Part shown: positions 1-7,748 of the stretch, in pieces
Position numbering within the stretch: position 1 is the stretch's first letter
Layout of the letters: each line of letters begins with the position of its first letter
Assembly (NCBI GenBank): GCA_013152825.1
Contig: JAADFP010000026.1
Location: 1 to 14,846 of the forward strand
DNA: 14,846 nt
Reading direction: 5' to 3'
From: Caldisericota bacterium
GTDB lineage: Bacteria > CAIJMQ01 > JAADFP01
Notes under the pieces: model-generated
Told to the model about the DNA's origin: nothing
What the model saw: the letters and a program-made list of their open reading frames with translations, nothing else
Database searches by the model: none
Program-made: the position numbers and the translations under genes

Positions 1-1095
1 CTGGAGAAGGCCATCGGGACAAAAGCAAGAATTTATTTTAAGAACGAATCTGTCTCCCCCCCTGGTTCTCACAAGCCCAACACGGCTATTGCCCAGGCCT
101 ACTATAATGCCAAAGAAGGGGTAAAAAGGATAGCCACAGAAACCGGGGCCGGACAGTGGGGCTCGGCCCTCGCCTTTGCCACCAAGATGTTCAATCTCCA
201 GTGCACTATCTACATGGTAAAAATCAGTTATGAACAAAAACCCTACCGCAGGCTTTTAGCCCAATCCTGGGGTGCCGAGATGATTCCTTCTCCCTCTAAT
301 AAGACCAATTTTGGCAGAAAGATGCTGGCACAGGACCCCGATTGCCTGGGAAGCCTGGGAATTGCCATCTCCGAGGCAGTGGAGGATGCCGCAACACACG
401 AAGACACAAAGTATTCCCTGGGCAGTGTTTTGAACCATGTTCTCCTGCACCAGACCGTGGTAGGCCTGGAGACCATTAAGCAATTAAAGATGGTGGGGGA
501 GAAGCCAGATGTGCTCATAGGCTGTGTAGGTGGAGGCAGTAACTTTGCCGGGCTTATTCTCCCTTTCCTGCCGGAAAAATTATCCGGAGAGAATATAAAG
601 TTCTTAGCGGTTGAACCGCGTGCCTGCCCCACCCTGACCAAGGGTTTATACAAATACGATTTTGGTGATACTGCCTGTACCACGCCTCTTCTGAAAATGT
701 ATACGCTGGGACATGACTTTGTCCCTGCCCCTATTCACGCAGGAGGGTTAAGATATCACGGAGCGGCCCCCATAGTTTGCCACCTTTACAACCTGGGCAT
801 CATAGAGGCGGTAGCCTACTACCAGCAGGAAATATTCCAGGCAGCCCTGCTCTTTGCTCAAACTGAGGGCTTCCTACCTGCTCCGGAAACAGCCCATGCT
901 ATAAAAGCGGCTATTGACGAGGCAAAGGACGCACCGGAAGGCAAAGTGATTGTCTATAATCACTCCGGGCATGGCCATTTTGACCTTTCTGCCTACCAGG
1001 CATACTTTGCCGGGAAACTGGAAGACTACGAGTATCCGGAAGAAAAAATTAGGGAATCGCTTAAAAAATTACCCGAAATAGAATTAGGAGGTTAA
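1..1095 (+). CDS. trpB2: Tryptophan synthase beta chain 2 (TrpB2 type), 5' truncated by window edge
   Basis: PLP enzyme joining indole and serine to make tryptophan. This is the TrpB2 (COG1350-like) branch, not the TrpA-paired TrpB1. The reading frame is open from base 1, so the gene starts upstream; 364 residues are visible, and roughly 80-90 N-terminal residues should be missing if it has the usual ~430-450. Visible signatures are SPPGSHKPNTA with the likely PLP-binding lysine at bases 73-75, the ATETGAGQWGSALA block, and the glycine-rich phosphate loop GGGSN at about 529-543. The first internal ATG (187) is not the real start, because homology runs unbroken upstream of it. The stop TAA at 1093-1095 lies 3 bases before ppdK, and its last codons contain the ppdK ribosome binding site. 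No trpA, trpC or other trp genes are in view, so TrpB2 could serve indole salvage rather than a complete trp operon; that is inference. Confidence 0.93.
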   Translation: MEKAIGTKARIYFKNESVSPPGSHKPNTAIAQAYYNAKEGVKRIATETGAGQWGSALAFATKMFNLQCTIYMVKISYEQKPYRRLLAQSWGAEMIPSPSNKTNFGRKMLAQDPDCLGSLGIAISEAVEDAATHEDTKYSLGSVLNHVLLHQTVVGLETIKQLKMVGEKPDVLIGCVGGGSNFAGLILPFLPEKLSGENIKFLAVEPRACPTLTKGLYKYDFGDTACTTPLLKMYTLGHDFVPAPIHAGGLRYHGAAPIVCHLYNLGIIEAVAYYQQEIFQAALLFAQTEGFLPAPETAHAIKAAIDEAKDAPEGKVIVYNHSGHGHFDLSAYQAYFAGKLEDYEYPEEKIRESLKKLPEIELGG

Positions 1096-1098
1096 AAA

Positions 1099-3819
1099 AT
1101 GGGAAAGTACGTTTATTTCTTCGGTGATGGCTATGCAGACGGCGATGCTTCTATGAAAAATCTTCTGGGGGGCAAGGGAGCCAACCTGGCCGAAATGGCG
1201 CGGTTGGGGATCCCCGTTCCTCCCGGTTTCACGATTACCACGGAAGTATGCACATATTTCATGAAAACCAACGGCAAGTATCCACCCAGCCTGGAAAAGG
1301 AAGTTGACGAAGCATTAAAAAGAGTAGAGAAAAGCACCGGCATGAAGTTCGGTGATCCCGACAACCCGTTGCTCTTTTCCGTACGTTCGGGAGCTCGGAT
1401 ATCCATGCCCGGCATGATGGAGACAGTGCTCAACATAGGCCTGACCAGTAAGACTACCCAGGGCCTAATCAAGAAAAGTGGCGATGAAAGGTTTGTCTAC
1501 GATGCCTACCGCCGTCTTATCATGATGTACTCTGATGTAGTAATGGAAAAAGCAAAAGGGATAGAGCCAGAAGGTGGCATAGGTATCCGGGAAAAACTGG
1601 AAGAAGAACTCAGCAAAATGAAAAAAGCAAAAGGGGTGGAGTACGATACTGAGCTTGAAGCAGAAGATTTAAAGAAACTCTGTGAAATCTTCAAAAAGAG
1701 GGTAAAAGAGGTACTTAAAGAAGAGTTTCCCGACGACGCCCATAGACAGCTCTGGGGAGCAATTTCTGCTGTCTTTTACTCCTGGAACGGTAAACGGGCC
1801 GTATCTTACAGAAAAATCGAAGGCATCCCTGACGAATGGGGCACTGCAGTAAATGTGCAGACAATGGTTTTCGGCAACATGGGAGAAAATTCTGCCACAG
1901 GCGTTGCCTTTACCAGAAACCCGGCCACGGGTGAAAACGTATTCTACGGCGAATTCCTGGTCAATGCGCAGGGAGAGGACGTAGTAGCAGGTATCCGCAC
2001 TCCCCAGGCTATTAACGAAGCCTCCAAGAGCGAAGCCTCTAAGCATCTTCCTTCCCTGGAAGAACTCATGCCAGAACTTTACCGGCAACTGGTAGAGATA
2101 AAGAACAAGCTGGAGAAACATTACCGGGATATGCAGGACATAGAGTTTACCATCCAGGATGGCAAACTGTACATTCTCCAGACACGCACCGGGAAAAGAA
2201 ATGGAACTGCAGCAATAAGGATGGCGGTGGAGATGTGCCAGGAAGGGCTCATCAGCAAAGAAGAAGCAATTATGAGGGTACAGCCCATACAACTGGACGA
2301 GCTTCTCCATCCCATGATAGATCCCGCAGCAGAAGCTAAAGCCAACAAACTTGCCACCGGTCTTCCCGCCGGCCCAGGTGGGGCACACGGGCAGATTGTG
2401 TTTACTGCTGACGAGGCAGAAAGATGGGCTAAAGAGGGTAAAAAAGTCATCCTGGTTAGAAATGAAACCAGCCCGGAAGACGTACACGGCATGCACGCGG
2501 CAGAGGCAATCCTCACTGCTACTGGTGGTATGACTTCACATGCTGCCCTGGTAGCCAGGGGCTGGGGAAAATGCTGCATAGTAGGCGCTGGCGCACTGCA
2601 GATAGATGCCGCGACAAAAACTATGCGTGTGGACGGCAAGGTGCTGAAAGAAGGTGACTGGATAACCCTCAATGGGACAAAAGGCGTTGTTTACGAGGGC
2701 AAGCTGGGGCTCATTCCTGCCGACCCGGAAAAGAACGAGATATACAAACACTTAATGCGCTGGGCTGACAGCATACGCAAGATAGGTGTTAGAACAAATG
2801 CTGATAACCCGCAGGATGCTGCCACGGCCAGAAGATTTGGAGCCGAGGGTATTGGCCTCTGCCGCACAGAACATATGTTCTTTGGGCATGACAGAATCAC
2901 GGCCATGCGGGAGATGATTCTGGCAGACACGGAGGAAGGCAGAAAGAAAGCCCTGAAAAAACTTCTTCCCTACCAGAAACAAGACTTCATGGGCATCTTT
3001 GAAGCTATGGCAGGACTTCCTGTGACCATACGAACACTGGACCCTCCTCTGCATGAATTCCTGCCTCACGATGAAAAGAGCCAGAAGGAAGTAGCACAGG
3101 AACTGGGAATCTCGGCAGAAGAAGTAAAAGAGAAAGTCAATGCACTGCACGAGATGAATCCCATGCTGGGACATAGAGGCTGCAGATTGGGTATAACCTA
3201 CCCTGAGATTACGGCCATGCAGGCACAGGCCATCATAGAAGCAGCCTGTGAACTGGCCAAGAAGGGGATTGAAGTATACCCAGAGATCATGATTCCATTG
3301 GTAGGCACCAAAGCAGAACTGGAAAACCAGAAGAAAGTGGTAGATGAGGTAGCAAAAGAGGTTATGGCAAAGTCCGGGGTAAAAGTGAAATACGCCGTAG
3401 GTACCATGATAGAAATCCCCCGTGCAGCACTTACCGCGGATGAAATTGCTGAACATGCAGAGTTCTTTTCTTTTGGTACAAATGACCTGACCCAGTTGAC
3501 CTACGGGTTTAGCCGGGACGATGTGGGAAAATTCTTACCAGAATACATAGATAAAGGCATACTGCCCAAGGACCCCTTCCAGACCATCGACGTAAACGGG
3601 GTGGGAAAACTGGTAGAGATAGGGATTAAAAATGGCCGCTCCAAGAAAAAAGACCTCAAGGTTGGTATCTGTGGAGAACACGGTGGAGACCCAGAATCAG
3701 TTAAATTCTGCCACCGGGTAGGCATGAATTACGTGAGTTGCTCTCCTTACCGGGTTCCCATAGCCAGATTGGCAGCAGCCCACGCTGCCCTGGAAGAAAA
3801 AAACAGCAAAAATAAGTGA
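1099..3819 (+). CDS. ppdK: Pyruvate, phosphate dikinase
   Basis: Cytosolic enzyme that reversibly converts pyruvate + ATP + Pi to PEP + AMP + PPi, used in glycolysis or gluconeogenesis by many anaerobes. At 906 residues it is slightly longer than the ~875-residue family norm. Order of parts: N-terminal ATP-grasp domain beginning with GGKGANLAEM (residues 24-33) and containing the MPGMMETVLNIG segment; central phosphohistidine domain with GGMTSHAALVARGWGK, where His481 is the phosphorylated histidine; C-terminal PEP/pyruvate TIM barrel with the EGIGLCRTEHMF motif and GICGEHGGDP, where Cys858 is the expected general acid. The ATG follows a strong AGGAGGT (1085-1091) inside the 3' end of trpB2, which implies translational coupling. 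The stop overlaps the next gene's ATG by one base. No disruption is visible, and the assignment is very secure. Confidence 0.98.
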   Translation: MGKYVYFFGDGYADGDASMKNLLGGKGANLAEMARLGIPVPPGFTITTEVCTYFMKTNGKYPPSLEKEVDEALKRVEKSTGMKFGDPDNPLLFSVRSGARISMPGMMETVLNIGLTSKTTQGLIKKSGDERFVYDAYRRLIMMYSDVVMEKAKGIEPEGGIGIREKLEEELSKMKKAKGVEYDTELEAEDLKKLCEIFKKRVKEVLKEEFPDDAHRQLWGAISAVFYSWNGKRAVSYRKIEGIPDEWGTAVNVQTMVFGNMGENSATGVAFTRNPATGENVFYGEFLVNAQGEDVVAGIRTPQAINEASKSEASKHLPSLEELMPELYRQLVEIKNKLEKHYRDMQDIEFTIQDGKLYILQTRTGKRNGTAAIRMAVEMCQEGLISKEEAIMRVQPIQLDELLHPMIDPAAEAKANKLATGLPAGPGGAHGQIVFTADEAERWAKEGKKVILVRNETSPEDVHGMHAAEAILTATGGMTSHAALVARGWGKCCIVGAGALQIDAATKTMRVDGKVLKEGDWITLNGTKGVVYEGKLGLIPADPEKNEIYKHLMRWADSIRKIGVRTNADNPQDAATARRFGAEGIGLCRTEHMFFGHDRITAMREMILADTEEGRKKALKKLLPYQKQDFMGIFEAMAGLPVTIRTLDPPLHEFLPHDEKSQKEVAQELGISAEEVKEKVNALHEMNPMLGHRGCRLGITYPEITAMQAQAIIEAACELAKKGIEVYPEIMIPLVGTKAELENQKKVVDEVAKEVMAKSGVKVKYAVGTMIEIPRAALTADEIAEHAEFFSFGTNDLTQLTYGFSRDDVGKFLPEYIDKGILPKDPFQTIDVNGVGKLVEIGIKNGRSKKKDLKVGICGEHGGDPESVKFCHRVGMNYVSCSPYRVPIARLAAAHAALEEKNSKNK

Positions 3820-4316
3820 TGGAATTAAAAACAGTTAAAATAAAAAACATCCCCGAGGGAGCAAACATCATACTGGGGCAGAGCCACTTCATAAAGACGG
3901 TTGAGGATATATACGAGGTTATAGTCACCTCCCTGCCTTCAGTAAAGTTCGGTATTGCCTTCGTGGAGTCCTCGGGCGCCTGCCGGGTGAGAGGCGAGGG
4001 GAACGATGCGACACTGAAGAAGATTGCGCTGGAAAATGCCCTGGATATCGGGGCAGGCCATACTTTTTTAATCATACTGCAGGAGGCCTACCCTATCAAC
4101 ATCTTAAATGCGGTAAAGATGGTGCCCGAGGTATGCAGAATCTTTTGCGCCACGGCAAATCCCGTAGAGGTCATTGTGGCAGAGACAGAACAGGGACGTG
4201 GTATCTTGGGTGTGGTGGACGGGATGAAACCAACGGGAATAGAGCAGGAAGAAGACATCAAATGGAGGAAAGCTCTGCTTAGAAAACTGGGATATAAGTT
4301 AGACTATAGACCTTAG
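3819..4316 (+). CDS. Adenosine-specific kinase (PF04008/DUF355 family)
   Basis: Small protein of 165 residues with the family's highly conserved blocks: ILGQSHFIKTVEDIYE near the N-terminus, FGIAFVESSGACRVRGEGND, and ATANPVEVIVAETEQGRG followed by ILGVVDG and EEDIKWRK near the C-terminus. Proteins of this family, known from archaea and some deep-branching bacteria, are annotated as adenosine-specific kinases. I infer adenosine-to-AMP phosphorylation or adenosine-nucleotide binding; the residues themselves do not prove catalysis. A GTG at 3816 is in frame just before the ATG, but ATG 3819 is preferred because it forms the TGATG overlap with the ppdK stop. No clear Shine-Dalgarno precedes it, so translation probably depends on ribosomes finishing ppdK. 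It is last in the operon: the DNA after its stop becomes repeat-rich and non-coding. The pairing with PpdK, which makes and consumes AMP, suggests a shared adenylate-balance role (inference). Confidence 0.9.
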   Translation: MELKTVKIKNIPEGANIILGQSHFIKTVEDIYEVIVTSLPSVKFGIAFVESSGACRVRGEGNDATLKKIALENALDIGAGHTFLIILQEAYPINILNAVKMVPEVCRIFCATANPVEVIVAETEQGRGILGVVDGMKPTGIEQEEDIKWRKALLRKLGYKLDYRP

Positions 4317-4400
4317 ACTGTATAGTCAGTAGCGAGTAGATAGTAGTGAGTAGCGAGGGAAAGGGTAGTAAGCAGTTATGAGAAAACCCTGAACCACAAA

Positions 4401-4418
4401 TCTCGATAAATATCGGGA
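4401..4418. repeat. Short palindrome TCTCGATAAATATCGGGA
   Basis: Arms TCTCGATA and TATCGGGA flank a 2-base AA loop, with one G-U-type mismatch. The element sits inside the repeat-rich spacer after the adenosine-specific kinase gene. No T-run follows directly, so it is a weak terminator candidate. A dispersed small palindrome is more likely, from resemblance to short palindromes I recall in uncultivated bacterial genomes. Confidence 0.4.
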
Positions 4419-4504
4419 TAGTTTGTTTGGATTTTGGTATTTGGGGTTTGTAATTTATTTAGAGTTTAGAATTTGTTGTTTAGGGTTTACCCCAACACCC
4501 GCCT

Positions 4505-4558
4505 ACCTGTGCGCTGTGCCTGCGCCGTTGCGCGGCAGGCAGGTGTCTGTACGCAGAT
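4505..4558. repeat. GC-rich REP-like hairpin element
   Basis: TGCCTGC at 4517-4523 and GCAGGCA at 4535-4541 form a perfect 7-bp stem around an 11-base loop. The loop region can refold as GCGC-CGTT-GCGC (4522-4533). Outer ACCT (4505-4508) and AGGT (4541-4544) can extend the pairing past an asymmetric bulge. A small satellite hairpin TCTG-TACG-CAGA follows at 4546-4557. The high GC stands out against the AT-rich spacer. It is probably a repetitive extragenic palindrome; whether other copies exist cannot be seen here. Confidence 0.4.
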
Positions 4559-4610
4559 AGGGATTTTGAGATTTTCCGGCTATAACTTTATAAACCACAG
4601 TGGTAAACTC

Positions 4611-4638
4611 TTGTTTTTGCCGAAACGTGTGCTATAAT
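4611..4638 (+). promoter_or_regulatory. Sigma-70-type promoter of the HU gene
   Basis: TTGTTT at 4611-4616, a 16-base spacer and a perfect TATAAT at 4633-4638. The predicted start near 4645 gives a leader of about 30 bases containing the strong site GGGAGGTGA at 4661-4669, which is 6 bases before ATG 4676. This fits a highly expressed chromosomal protein. Confidence 0.7.
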
Positions 4639-4675
4639 GAATTGCGTTAATCAAAATGAAGGGAGGTGAACGAGT

Positions 4676-4945
4676 ATGAATAAAGCTGAGTTGGTAGAAA
4701 AAGTGGCAGAGACAGTCTGTACAAAAAAAGAGGCAGAAGCAGCAGTAGATGCCGTGATTAGTGCAATTACTGAGGCGCTGAAGAAGGGGGAGGATGTAAG
4801 GCTTGTAGGTTTTGGTACATTCCAGGTCAGGAAAAGAGCAGCAAGAGAAGGGAGAAACCCCAGGACCGGTGCTACCCTCTCTATTCCGGCAAAGAAAGTT
4901 CCTGTGTTCAAAGCTGGTAAAACACTTAAAGACGCTGTTGCCTGA
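4676..4945 (+). CDS. hup: HU family DNA-binding protein
   Basis: Histone-like nucleoid protein of 89 residues, the standard length for HU (~90). The N-terminal dimerising helices begin MNKAELVEKVAE. The core contains the VRLVGFGTFQVRKRAAREGRNPRTG signature region, which leads into the DNA-binding beta arms, and the C-terminus keeps the VPVFKAGKTLKDAV block. The Pro of NPRTGATLSIPA at the arm is retained. The gene has its own TATAAT promoter, a near-perfect Shine-Dalgarno site and a terminator right after it, so it is a stand-alone, strongly expressed unit between two unrelated operons. IHF subunits are similar, but the short N-terminus and the sequence favour an HU homodimer. Confidence 0.97.
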   Translation: MNKAELVEKVAETVCTKKEAEAAVDAVISAITEALKKGEDVRLVGFGTFQVRKRAAREGRNPRTGATLSIPAKKVPVFKAGKTLKDAVA

Positions 4946-4960
4946 TTATCTTCTTTATTT

Positions 4961-5005
4961 AAAAAGGGCAATTCTCGGAGGGAAAACTTCGGGGTTGCCT
5001 TTTTT
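4961..5005 (+). terminator. Stem-loop terminator after HU
   Basis: AAAAAGGGCAA (4961-4971) pairs with TTGCCTTTTTT (4995-5005) with one G-U pair, and an inner weak stem GAGG/CTTC can form. The 3' arm is itself the T-run, and an A-run lies on the other side. It sits 15 bases after the HU stop, where an intrinsic terminator is expected. Confidence 0.75.
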
Positions 5006-5007
5006 AA

Positions 5008-5036
5008 TTGATTTTTCTTGCATTTTTTGCTATTTT
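5008..5036 (+). promoter_or_regulatory. Candidate promoter of the MEMO-CobO-DGC-activase run, close to the start codon
   Basis: TTGATT (5008-5013), a 17-base spacer and TATTTT (5031-5036). The predicted start falls at about 5043, the A of the MEMO ATG. No Shine-Dalgarno-like sequence precedes that ATG. The region is very T-rich, so chance matches are easy, and this is weaker than the glmS and pyrR cases. Confidence 0.35.
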
Positions 5037-5042
5037 TAGACG

Positions 5043-5846
5043 ATGTTCAGGCAGGCAAAGTTTGCAGGGGATTTCTATCCAAGTGATGTTTTTACCCTGC
5101 AGGATTTTATCCGCAATCTCCTGTTAGAAGGTGTCTCCCGGGAACGGGTGAGGGGAGCTATTGTGCCGCATGCCGGGTACATTTTTGCTGGTAAAGTCTA
5201 TGCTGAGGTTTACTCCCGCATCGAGATTCCCGCTAAAGTTGTGCTATTAGCTCCTAATCACAAAGGGGAGGGCCCCCTATCTTCCATCTGGGATAAAGGC
5301 ACGTGGGAGACTCCCCTGGGAAAGGTGCGGGTTAACGAGGATATTGCGGATGCACTGCTCTCTTATTCCCGGTTCTTAGAAGTGGATATGCGCTCCCATG
5401 AAGAGGAATATTCTATAGAAGTGCAGCTTCCCTTTTTGCAGTACATTAATCCCCGGGTAGAAATTGTTCCTATACTCCTCTCCCCCTCTGACTATGAAAT
5501 GTACCAGGATCTGGCCGATGCACTCAGTAATATCGGGAAGGAATGGGGAGAAAAGGTCTTGTTTCTGGCTACTACGGACTTTACCAAGTACCAGTCACAG
5601 GAAGAAGCTGTGCAAAATGACAGTTTAACCATGGAAATATTTGAGCACCTGGACGACCTGCTTTTGCTGGAGCGGATAGCACATAACCAGATAGACATGT
5701 GCGGCTATGTGCCGGTAATAGTAAATATTTTAGCCTGTAAGGCGCTGGGAGCAAAAAAGGGAGAAATTCTATCATACTCTACAAGCGGAGAGGTAACTGG
5801 ATATTACGATGAGGTGGTAGGGTATGGAGGCATTATAATAAAGTGA
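5043..5846 (+). CDS. amrB: MEMO1-family protein (AmmeMemoRadiSam system protein B type)
   Basis: Full-length 267-residue member of the MEMO family, which has the fold of extradiol (LigB-type) dioxygenases. The putative metal-site motifs are intact: VPHAGYIFAG with His43, LAPNHKG with His73, the TDFTKY segment, and MCGYVPV, matching the conserved CG motif near the C-terminus. The prokaryotic biochemical role is poorly defined. The family name comes from co-occurrence with AMMECR1 and a radical SAM protein; neither partner is in this window, so the three-part locus is not shown here. The ATG has no visible Shine-Dalgarno and may lie at the 5' end of the transcript. Its stop is one base from the cobO ATG, so it heads a four-gene run with corrinoid-related genes. 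The family call is secure; function is open. Confidence 0.92.
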   Translation: MFRQAKFAGDFYPSDVFTLQDFIRNLLLEGVSRERVRGAIVPHAGYIFAGKVYAEVYSRIEIPAKVVLLAPNHKGEGPLSSIWDKGTWETPLGKVRVNEDIADALLSYSRFLEVDMRSHEEEYSIEVQLPFLQYINPRVEIVPILLSPSDYEMYQDLADALSNIGKEWGEKVLFLATTDFTKYQSQEEAVQNDSLTMEIFEHLDDLLLLERIAHNQIDMCGYVPVIVNILACKALGAKKGEILSYSTSGEVTGYYDEVVGYGGIIIK

Positions 5847-5847
5847 T

Positions 5848-6354
5848 ATGCTTCAAGTTTACACTGGCGAGGGTAAGGGTAAAACTTCTGCTGCCATAGG
5901 TGCAGCTATTCGCGCCCTGGGCAGGGGCTGGAGAGTATTACTCATTCAGTTCTTTAAACCTGCACCATCGGGAGAAATTCAGGCGCTCGCTTGCTTTGCG
6001 CCCCTACTTGAAGTGATGAGGAGCAAAGTCCAGCATCCTTTCTTCTCCAAAGAGAAAAAAGAAACCGCGCAAACCAGATTAAAAGACGAATGGAGCAACA
6101 TGCTTTCCCATATAGAAACAGGGAAATGGGATATGCTTATACTGGATGAAATGAATGTGGTCTTAACTGATGCATTCCTTACCTGGGAGGAGGTTTCTCC
6201 TGTCTTGAGATTTCTCCCTGAGAAAGAGATTATTTTTACCGGACGGGGGATAATTACTCCCCTGGAAAGAAAGGCAGACCTTATAACCGAAATGTTAAAG
6301 GTAAAACATCCTTATGATAGGGGGTTGCCGGAGAGAGAAGGAATAGAGTACTGA
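5848..6354 (+). CDS. cobO: Corrinoid (cob(I)yrinic acid a,c-diamide) adenosyltransferase, CobA/CobO/BtuR type
   Basis: Transfers the 5'-deoxyadenosyl group of ATP to Co(I) corrinoids, making adenosylcobalamin or its precursors. Its 168 residues match the shorter family members. The N-terminus carries the characteristic P-loop YTGEGKGKTSAA (Walker A G7-S14). KWDMLILDEMNVVL is the Walker B-like segment, and the later IIFTGRG block is also family-typical. It starts one base after the MEMO stop, and its own stop shares a base with the next ATG (TGATG). No other cobalamin-synthesis genes are visible, so it may work in salvage. The corrinoid-activase-like gene two positions downstream makes a corrinoid theme plausible. 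Confidence 0.94.
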   Translation: MLQVYTGEGKGKTSAAIGAAIRALGRGWRVLLIQFFKPAPSGEIQALACFAPLLEVMRSKVQHPFFSKEKKETAQTRLKDEWSNMLSHIETGKWDMLILDEMNVVLTDAFLTWEEVSPVLRFLPEKEIIFTGRGIITPLERKADLITEMLKVKHPYDRGLPEREGIEY

Positions 6355-7748
6355 TGAAGAAATTAAGACTGGCAATAATCATTGTAATTGGAATATTTAC
6401 CATATCTTCTGTATTAGCCATTTTCTTCGTTTCCTATAATGCTTTGACCAAAGAAAGCATTTCTCTCTTTAGTGAATACCAGCTGGCTCTTACCCAGGAA
6501 GCGGGGAAGAGGTTTACTGACTGGATAGAGAAGCTTTACGGCGAGGTCTACTGGTTATCCCGCTTTTTAAGCGACACCAGTGAAGAGGCCTGGTTACCCC
6601 TTATGCAGGATACCTGGGAAAGAATAAGAAGCGGGAATAAACGCACCATTAGAGAAATCTGGGTGCTGGATAAGGAAGGAAAGGGGAAGTTTATCTTGCC
6701 TGTCGAGGCCAGGAATTTCTTTATAGGAAGAAGCTTCTCCTACCGGAATTACTTCAAAAAAGCAAAAGAAACCCTGCAACCTGAGCTGACCCTTCCCTTC
6801 TTAGGAGAGGACGGACGTTATCGCATTGCCCTGGTGGTACCTTTTAAAAAAGAAGGCAAGTTTAACGGGATAATCGGCCTTTCTCTTTCTCCGGAAACCC
6901 TTTACAGGGATCAATTTCACTTTCTGCGATTAGGGCAGGGAAGTCAGATGGCTCTTTCGGATAAAGCAGGAAACGTGCTTCTTTCTCCCATGTACATAGG
7001 GGAAAAAATCTTCCTGCTCAAAGAAAAAGAAAGACTGTATCCTCTTAACTCGCGCGTAATTCGAGGGAAGGTGCTCTTTGGGAACAGGGTCTTTTCTCCT
7101 CACAGCATAATCTCGGATGTCTCGCTAAATTTATTCGGCTCCTCTTACAACCTAATCGCCTTCACCCCGCAACAGGAAGCTTTGCTCTTTCCCATGAATG
7201 TGCTTCGCCTTCCCCTCGTTTTTACTTTTGTTGCCATTGGTTTTATAATACTGGGATTTTATTCCTTCTGGGAAAGAATGAAAATGAGTGATAAGCTTTA
7301 TAAGCTCAGCGTAACGGACGGGTTGACCAAACTGCGTAACCATCATAATTTCTATACCGTCCTGCCACGCGAAATAAAACGGGCCAAGCGGTACAATCGC
7401 CCCCTCACTCTAATCATGGCAGATGTGGACGGGTTTAAAAAGTATAACGATACCTACGGACATCTGGAGGGGGATAAAGTATTGGAGAAAACAGGGGCAA
7501 TCTTGCAGGAGTCACTCCGGGAAGGAATAGATGCTGCTTTCCGCTATGGAGGCGATGAATTTGCTATACTTCTGCCTGAAACCAGTGTAGAAGAAGCAAA
7601 GAAAATTGCCGATAGAATCAAGGAAAAGTTTGCTGATGAGGGCCTTTCCTTAAGTATGGGTGTGGTAGAATGGGAAAAAGGCTGGGATGAGAAAACATTG
7701 GTTAGAGAAGCCGATCGTGCATTGTATAAAGTTAAGAAGGCAAAGTGA
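6354..7748 (+). CDS. Membrane-anchored sensor diguanylate cyclase (GGDEF)
   Basis: Protein of 464 residues with an N-terminal membrane helix (about 5-27), an extracytoplasmic sensory region (about 30-280) that resembles a Cache domain in layout, a second membrane helix (about 284-307) and a C-terminal GGDEF domain (about 315-464). The domain has the substrate segment MADVDGFKKYNDTYGH and an intact catalytic GGDEF at 399-403, so it should make c-di-GMP from GTP. The usual RxxD inhibitory site is not canonical: Asp393 is present, but Glu390 occupies the arginine position and the nearest Arg is 389. Product inhibition may be weak or absent (inference). No EAL domain is present. It overlaps cobO by one base and shares a GTGA overlap with the next gene, an unusual position for a signalling enzyme. 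Confidence 0.94.
   Translation: MKKLRLAIIIVIGIFTISSVLAIFFVSYNALTKESISLFSEYQLALTQEAGKRFTDWIEKLYGEVYWLSRFLSDTSEEAWLPLMQDTWERIRSGNKRTIREIWVLDKEGKGKFILPVEARNFFIGRSFSYRNYFKKAKETLQPELTLPFLGEDGRYRIALVVPFKKEGKFNGIIGLSLSPETLYRDQFHFLRLGQGSQMALSDKAGNVLLSPMYIGEKIFLLKEKERLYPLNSRVIRGKVLFGNRVFSPHSIISDVSLNLFGSSYNLIAFTPQQEALLFPMNVLRLPLVFTFVAIGFIILGFYSFWERMKMSDKLYKLSVTDGLTKLRNHHNFYTVLPREIKRAKRYNRPLTLIMADVDGFKKYNDTYGHLEGDKVLEKTGAILQESLREGIDAAFRYGGDEFAILLPETSVEEAKKIADRIKEKFADEGLSLSMGVVEWEKGWDEKTLVREADRALYKVKKAK

Larger units (their letters stand above)
4317..4610. repeat. Non-coding spacer with degenerate repeats and hairpin elements
   Basis: This stretch has no credible ORF. It begins with a degenerate AGT/GTAG-rich tract (about 4320-4375) in which AGTAGCGAG recurs at 4328 and 4349. 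A G/T-skewed tract of TTTGG/TTTAG variants follows (about 4420-4490), with no C between about 4422 and 4487. Two hairpin elements lie inside it (listed separately). The composition differs from the flanking genes and looks like decayed dispersed repeats. A shorter tract of the same AGTA type occurs at 10124-10166, which supports a repeat family. The family cannot be named from one window. Confidence 0.55.

Noticed and set aside
1669..3456. Long reverse-strand ORFs across ppdK (275 and 234 aa)
   Set aside because: They are antisense to a highly conserved ppdK frame, show no recognisable motifs and have cysteine/phenylalanine-rich compositions typical of antisense shadows.
3816..3818. GTG start for the adenosine-specific kinase, one codon before the ATG
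   Set aside because: The ATG at 3819 gives the usual TGATG stop-start overlap and is the preferred codon; the difference is one residue.
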